From Mariniphaga sp040772505 (GTDB taxonomy: Bacteria; Bacteroidota; Bacteroidia; Bacteroidales; Prolixibacteraceae): a stretch of 64,000 nt of DNA. This document shows, in pieces, positions 60,612 through 64,000 of this stretch. The notes beneath the pieces are model-generated. The model worked only from the letters and a program-made list of their open reading frames with translations. It ran no database searches and was not told the origin of the DNA. Made by a program: the position numbers and the translations under genes. The stretch is from NCBI GenBank assembly GCA_040772505.1, contig JAXGYA010000002.1, forward strand, positions 124,001 through 188,000. The letters run 5' to 3'. Numbering within the stretch: the stretch's first letter is position 1; every line of letters begins with the position of its first letter.

Positions 60612-61757
60612 AATACATTTATTTTACGTTTATAATTTGACAATTCTTCTGCCTCCCCATCAGTTATTATTATCCCGTCTTCCCAACGAAACCCCATATC
60701 TTGTTTAGCAAGAAATATATCAACCATAAATACCATTCCTTTTTCAAGGACGAAGCCTGAACCAGATTCAACAAACGGATATTCACATTCCATTTGCCCG
60801 CAACCATGGCGGACCATAAAGGATTGTATCGCCATATCCTTTTTTAGTTATATAAGAATGTACTTTTTCTGCCACTTCACCTGCTGTTGTTCCGTGTCGC
60901 ATCAGGTCAATTGCCATTTTTTCAGCATCAAGGCCAACCTGCATAAATTTCCTGGTTTCATCCGGACAATGTCCCAATACTACAGGCCTTCCAATACTGG
61001 CACTGTAACCGGCAACTTTGGCACCAACACTAAAATGAATGATTTCCCCTTCCTGTACTTTGCGATGTGATGGCCGGCTTATTGCCTGGATTGAGTTTGG
61101 CCCGCTGCAACACCAAATAGGATAGCCGGTAGCCTCAGCGCCCCTTTCCATCATTGCGCCTGCGGCAACCCCTGCTAATTGTGCTTCTGTCATACCTGGT
61201 TTTATATTTTCCAAAACAGCTTTAAACCCTAATTCTGAAATACGGGCAGCTTCTCTCAAACAATTTAATTCAGCCGCACTTTTTTTCAATGTTACTTTTC
61301 TTACAAATTCATCTGCTTCCGAAATATTTTTCCTGCCAATTACACTGGCTATATTTTCAAAAATTACATGCGGGAACATGAACCAACCTGAAACTCCCAA
61401 TTTCTTAATTTTCAAATCATTCAACAGTTCTTTCCATGTTATCAGAGTAGTGCCGGGGTAGTCTGGCTGCGATGATTCCCTAAAATCTTTCATCTTGACG
61501 ATCGCCCCTATTTTAGAGCGCCCAGAGGCAAAAGTCATACTTTCAGGGCCTATCAACAGAATTGGGTTCCCTGTTTTTGGCACAAGAACGGCTGTTGATT
61601 CAAAACTGGGCCAATAATCAGAGAAATATCTTACTCCGGCTGGTTCGCTTTCCGTGGAAAAAACAAGTACTGCGTCCACATTTTCATTGGCAATTACAGC
61701 TTGTAAGCGCTGTATCCGCTCTGCAAATTCTTCTTCTGGGATAATGAATTTTTTCAT
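60608..61757 (-). pseudogene. Creatinase-like M24 protein with one frameshift
   Basis: The ATG at 61757 follows GGAGG by eight bases and starts MKKFIIPEEEFAERIQRLQA, matching the paralogue at 20.1 kb; the open frame upstream to 61862 overlaps the transporter and is not used. The pita-bread domain has FSVGAKVAGYSASIGRP, with serines at both metal-Asp positions, so it is non-metal like its paralogue. At 60808-60812 the frame breaks after GDTILYGP (one extra base in ATGGCGGACC), and the other frame resumes HGCGQMECEYPFVESGSGF and FRWEDGIIITDGEAEEL to the stop at 60608. Without the shift it would have about 382 residues. Confidence 0.8.
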
Positions 61758-61779
61758 GTTATAAACCTCCATTTTGATT

Positions 61780-63075
61780 TTATTGATTACTGTAAATTTT
61801 ATAAGCCCTATACCCAAATATGGTAACAACAACAAAGCAAATAAAAGGCAGGAAAAAGGCAACCCTTACCGCAGGATATGAAAAAACGGTTTCCAAATCA
61901 ATAACTGCCCCCATTATGGGGGGCATCACAGAACCGCCCAAAATAGCGATTATGAGGCCTGCCGCTCCTATTTTTGCGTCTTCGTCCATGCCCCGGAGGG
62001 CAATGCCATATATTGTCGGAAACATTAACGACATGCAGGCTGAAATGCCGATCAACGAATATAAACCCGTTATTCCCTGGAGAAAAATTGTACCTAACGT
62101 AAAAGCCCCCCCGGCAATTGCCAGGTACATAAGCAACCTGCCCGGGGCAATATACTTAAGAATAAAGGTGCATACAAAACGACTTGATATAAAAATTATC
62201 ATGGCTATTATGTTATATCCCTGTGCCCTGGCTTCTGAAAAACCAAGCTCCATGGTAGCGTAGTGTATAATGAATGTCCAAACCATAACCTGTGCGCCCA
62301 CATAGAAAAACTGGGCGATTACCCCTTCATAATATCTTTTCTTTTTCACCAAACGTTTCAGTGTCCCTAAAAAACGTACTTCATGATCCTGGTCCCGGTG
62401 TTTGGGCAATCTGACAACAGCTATTACAACCGCTAAAATTATGATGGCCCCTGCCAGGAGGATATAAGGAAACCTGATAATCCTGAGATCGCTGGCCGTA
62501 ACAACATTAAGGGTGCCTGCATCCATTAGCATACGTTCTTCAACTGTGGCCGTGCTTAGGTTCTCAAGTATTAACTTCTGTGCTGTAAACATCCCCAATA
62601 ATGACCCGACCGGCCCGAATGATTGTGAAAGGTTCAACCGCATGGTTGCGGTACCCTCCGGCCCTAAAGAAAGGATATATGGGTTTGCACTGGTTTCGAG
62701 GAACGAAAGCCCACACGTGAGAATAAAATAAGCGGTTAAAAATGGCCAGAATTCCGTGGTCAGGCTTGCCGGGACAAAAAGGAGCGAGCCAAATGCATAC
62801 AATAACAACCCCAGAAGGATTCCTGCTTTATATGAAAACCTTTTTATGAACAAAGCTGCGGGGATAGCCATTGCAAAATAACCCCCATAAAATGCAAACT
62901 GGATGAGGGACCCCTCGAAATGGCTCATCATCAAAATCCTGGAAAACGCATGGACCAACGGGTTGGTCACATTTGCGCCAAAGCCCCAAAATGGGAAACA
63001 GATTGTAACTAAAATAAAGGCCAAAATAAGTTCTTTCGGGATTAACGGCCTTTGGGTTGTTTTTTTATTATCCAT
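61780..63075 (-). CDS. FucP/GlcP-type MFS sugar:H+ symporter
   Basis: The 431-residue protein has twelve transmembrane segments. The first helix carries CFPFWGFGANVTNPLVHAF, close to the FucP motif F-F-x-W-G-F-x-x-x-x-x-D/N-P-L, and later ETSANPYILSLGPEGTATMR with the N-P-Y-I and R-L-N-x-x-Q-S-F-x-P-x-G blocks typical of fucose and glucose permeases. A long central loop (RLPKHRDQDHEVR) is also usual. It should import a monosaccharide with protons. It is the second gene of the minus-strand cluster, ending 22 bases before the M24 start. Confidence 0.85.
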   Translation of the reverse strand: MDNKKTTQRPLIPKELILAFILVTICFPFWGFGANVTNPLVHAFSRILMMSHFEGSLIQFAFYGGYFAMAIPAALFIKRFSYKAGILLGLLLYAFGSLLFVPASLTTEFWPFLTAYFILTCGLSFLETSANPYILSLGPEGTATMRLNLSQSFGPVGSLLGMFTAQKLILENLSTATVEERMLMDAGTLNVVTASDLRIIRFPYILLAGAIIILAVVIAVVRLPKHRDQDHEVRFLGTLKRLVKKKRYYEGVIAQFFYVGAQVMVWTFIIHYATMELGFSEARAQGYNIIAMIIFISSRFVCTFILKYIAPGRLLMYLAIAGGAFTLGTIFLQGITGLYSLIGISACMSLMFPTIYGIALRGMDEDAKIGAAGLIIAILGGSVMPPIMGAVIDLETVFSYPAVRVAFFLPFICFVVVTIFGYRAYKIYSNQ

Positions 63076-63248
63076 TAAATTTCTCCAACTTTTTCATTGC
63101 CTACTTCAGCAACCCATATTATATGATCATGTTTCATATCCTTATTAAAATAAATTATGTCCCGAGCAAGAATATTATGTCCGGAAAAGTTTTCCGAACT
63201 GTCTTGGACATCTCGGTGATGCGCCCCCACCACAATGTCAGATTTTTC

Positions 63249-64000
63249 CTAACGACTTTCATTACCGTGTTTGGCAATCCATTCTCTGGCGTAATCAACA
63301 GCCTCCAAGTTTTTATTGACAAGCGGCGTGCAATGAAAAATCATTCCTTCAATTTGTCCTTCCATGTATAGCCGGTAGGCATAATCCAGCTGTTTAACCA
63401 TAAAATTCTGCTCCAACTCTTTTTTGCCTCCGAAATCCCACATGTAAATGCCGAGAAGTGTCGGCTTGGCCGGAACAAGCAAACGGTATTTCTTAAAGTT
63501 CTCCTCTATCTTTTGAATATCTGCACCAGTCCATATCCAGAGCGATACAACATCTACATATTGCATATAGGGCTGTATTGAAGGATGAAGCTGGTGAGTA
63601 TATAAAACCATGGCCAGGTCAAGGCGCCGCTTATAGGCAAGTGTCTCATCATAAAGCTGTTTAATCTCCTCCATGGAAAGAGCTGCCGGAGCAGGCTCTG
63701 TGGTATTATCCGGCAGGGATCTTCCGCTGAAACGGAAGAAATCGTCAAGATAATAACCGGTAAGGTTAGGCATCCTGTCCCGAAGGCTGAAAACATAATC
63801 CTTTAAAGTCTGATAAGACTCATTAGATCCCATAGATAGAGTCCAGGCAATGCGCTTTACATCTTTAAACTGGGTAAGATATTCATCATCAGGAATACCA
63901 TGCCGAATTACACACACATTTGGTATTCCCATATACTTAATGCCATCTGCCATACTGATCGGCGGACTCACGGGAATATTATAAACTCCGTCAGGACCGT
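63249..64000 (-). CDS. TIM-barrel glycosidase-like protein, 5' end outside window
   Basis: The frame stays open to the right edge (GPDGVYNIPVSPPIS precedes the first start-like GTG at 63971), so only the C-terminal 250 residues are seen. Barrel strand ends are recognisable: VKRIAWTLSMGSNES, LTGYYLDDFFRFSG, LDLAMVLYTHQLHP, VDVVSLWIWTGAD and TLLGIYMWDFGG, ending IEGMIFHCTPLVNKN. The D-D pair in YYLDDFF parallels the VVDDF site of the 32.5 kb protein and may be catalytic. Family unassigned. It lies upstream of the FucP-like transporter and is probably the exported enzyme that feeds it. Confidence 0.6.
   Translation of the reverse strand, partial: GPDGVYNIPVSPPISMADGIKYMGIPNVCVIRHGIPDDEYLTQFKDVKRIAWTLSMGSNESYQTLKDYVFSLRDRMPNLTGYYLDDFFRFSGRSLPDNTTEPAPAALSMEEIKQLYDETLAYKRRLDLAMVLYTHQLHPSIQPYMQYVDVVSLWIWTGADIQKIEENFKKYRLLVPAKPTLLGIYMWDFGGKKELEQNFMVKQLDYAYRLYMEGQIEGMIFHCTPLVNKNLEAVDYAREWIAKHGNESR

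Noticed and set aside
61758..61862. Upstream extension of the second M24 gene
   Set aside because: It overlaps the transporter's end and is hydrophobic by frame accident; the GGAGG-preceded ATG at 61757 aligns with the paralogue.

Overview
The window looks like a chromosomal stretch of a Bacteroidota bacterium, most likely a free-living polysaccharide degrader of the Marinilabiliales/Bacteroidales side. The inference rests on GH92 alpha-mannosidases with Bacteroidota-type lipoprotein leaders, DUF4838 and DUF6528 proteins, an LDH-type malate dehydrogenase behind a perfect TAnnTTTG -7 box, long strings of secreted or lipid-anchored carbohydrate enzymes, and IS66, IS91, IS630 and IS1634 relics typical of the phylum. 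No SusC/SusD pair, rRNA, tRNA or CRISPR array was seen.

Layout. 0-1.9 kb: end of a bile-acid-symporter-family protein and a NupG-like transporter. 1.9-10.2 kb (minus): a six-gene run of secreted proteins containing two pairs of a Tat-signal DegT aminotransferase homologue with a neutral-ceramidase-like protein, plus a propeller lipoprotein and an alpha/beta hydrolase. 10.35-13.0 kb: a junkyard of truncated genes (LamG, helicase/PLD, HipA, IS630, AraC). 13.3-24.2 kb (plus): an intact seven-gene catabolic cluster (three exported TIM-barrel glycosidase-like proteins, creatinase-like M24 protein, creatininase-family protein, mutarotase-like protein, MFS carrier), bracketed by inverted, identically deleted IS630 copies. 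24.8-29 kb: core genes arsR-like, dnaK, mdh, and a retropepsin-like protein. 29-38.7 kb (minus): beta-helix relic, DUF4838 enzyme, TIM-barrel lipoprotein, GH92, CPBP protease, GH38 tail relic. 38.7-46.7 kb: mobile-element zone (IS1634 relic, tyrosine recombinase plus IS91 transposase, DDE transposase, IS4 relic) around a DUF6528 lipoprotein and a truncated hydrolase. 46.9-51.7 kb: small genes, sialidase-type proteins and relics. 51.7-57.1 kb (minus): GH92, D-lyxose/mannose isomerase, PfkB kinase and mannitol-1-phosphate-dehydrogenase-like genes. 57.6-59.5 kb: helical protein and IS66 relic. 59.8-64 kb (minus): a second M24/amidohydrolase/FucP-like/TIM-barrel cluster in which two genes are frameshifted.

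How it fits together. The intact parts describe capture and breakdown of host- or algal-type glycans: mannosidases and sialidase-like proteins outside the cytoplasm, MFS carriers at the inner membrane, and cytoplasmic isomerase, kinase and dehydrogenase steps. Around them lie broken pieces of the same kinds of enzymes (GH38, GH92, sialidase, LamG, beta-helix), so the locus appears to be turned over repeatedly through insertion sequences. The least explained parts are the duplicated Tat-DegT/ceramidase-like pairs and the two parallel clusters built on M24 proteins that lack metal ligands.
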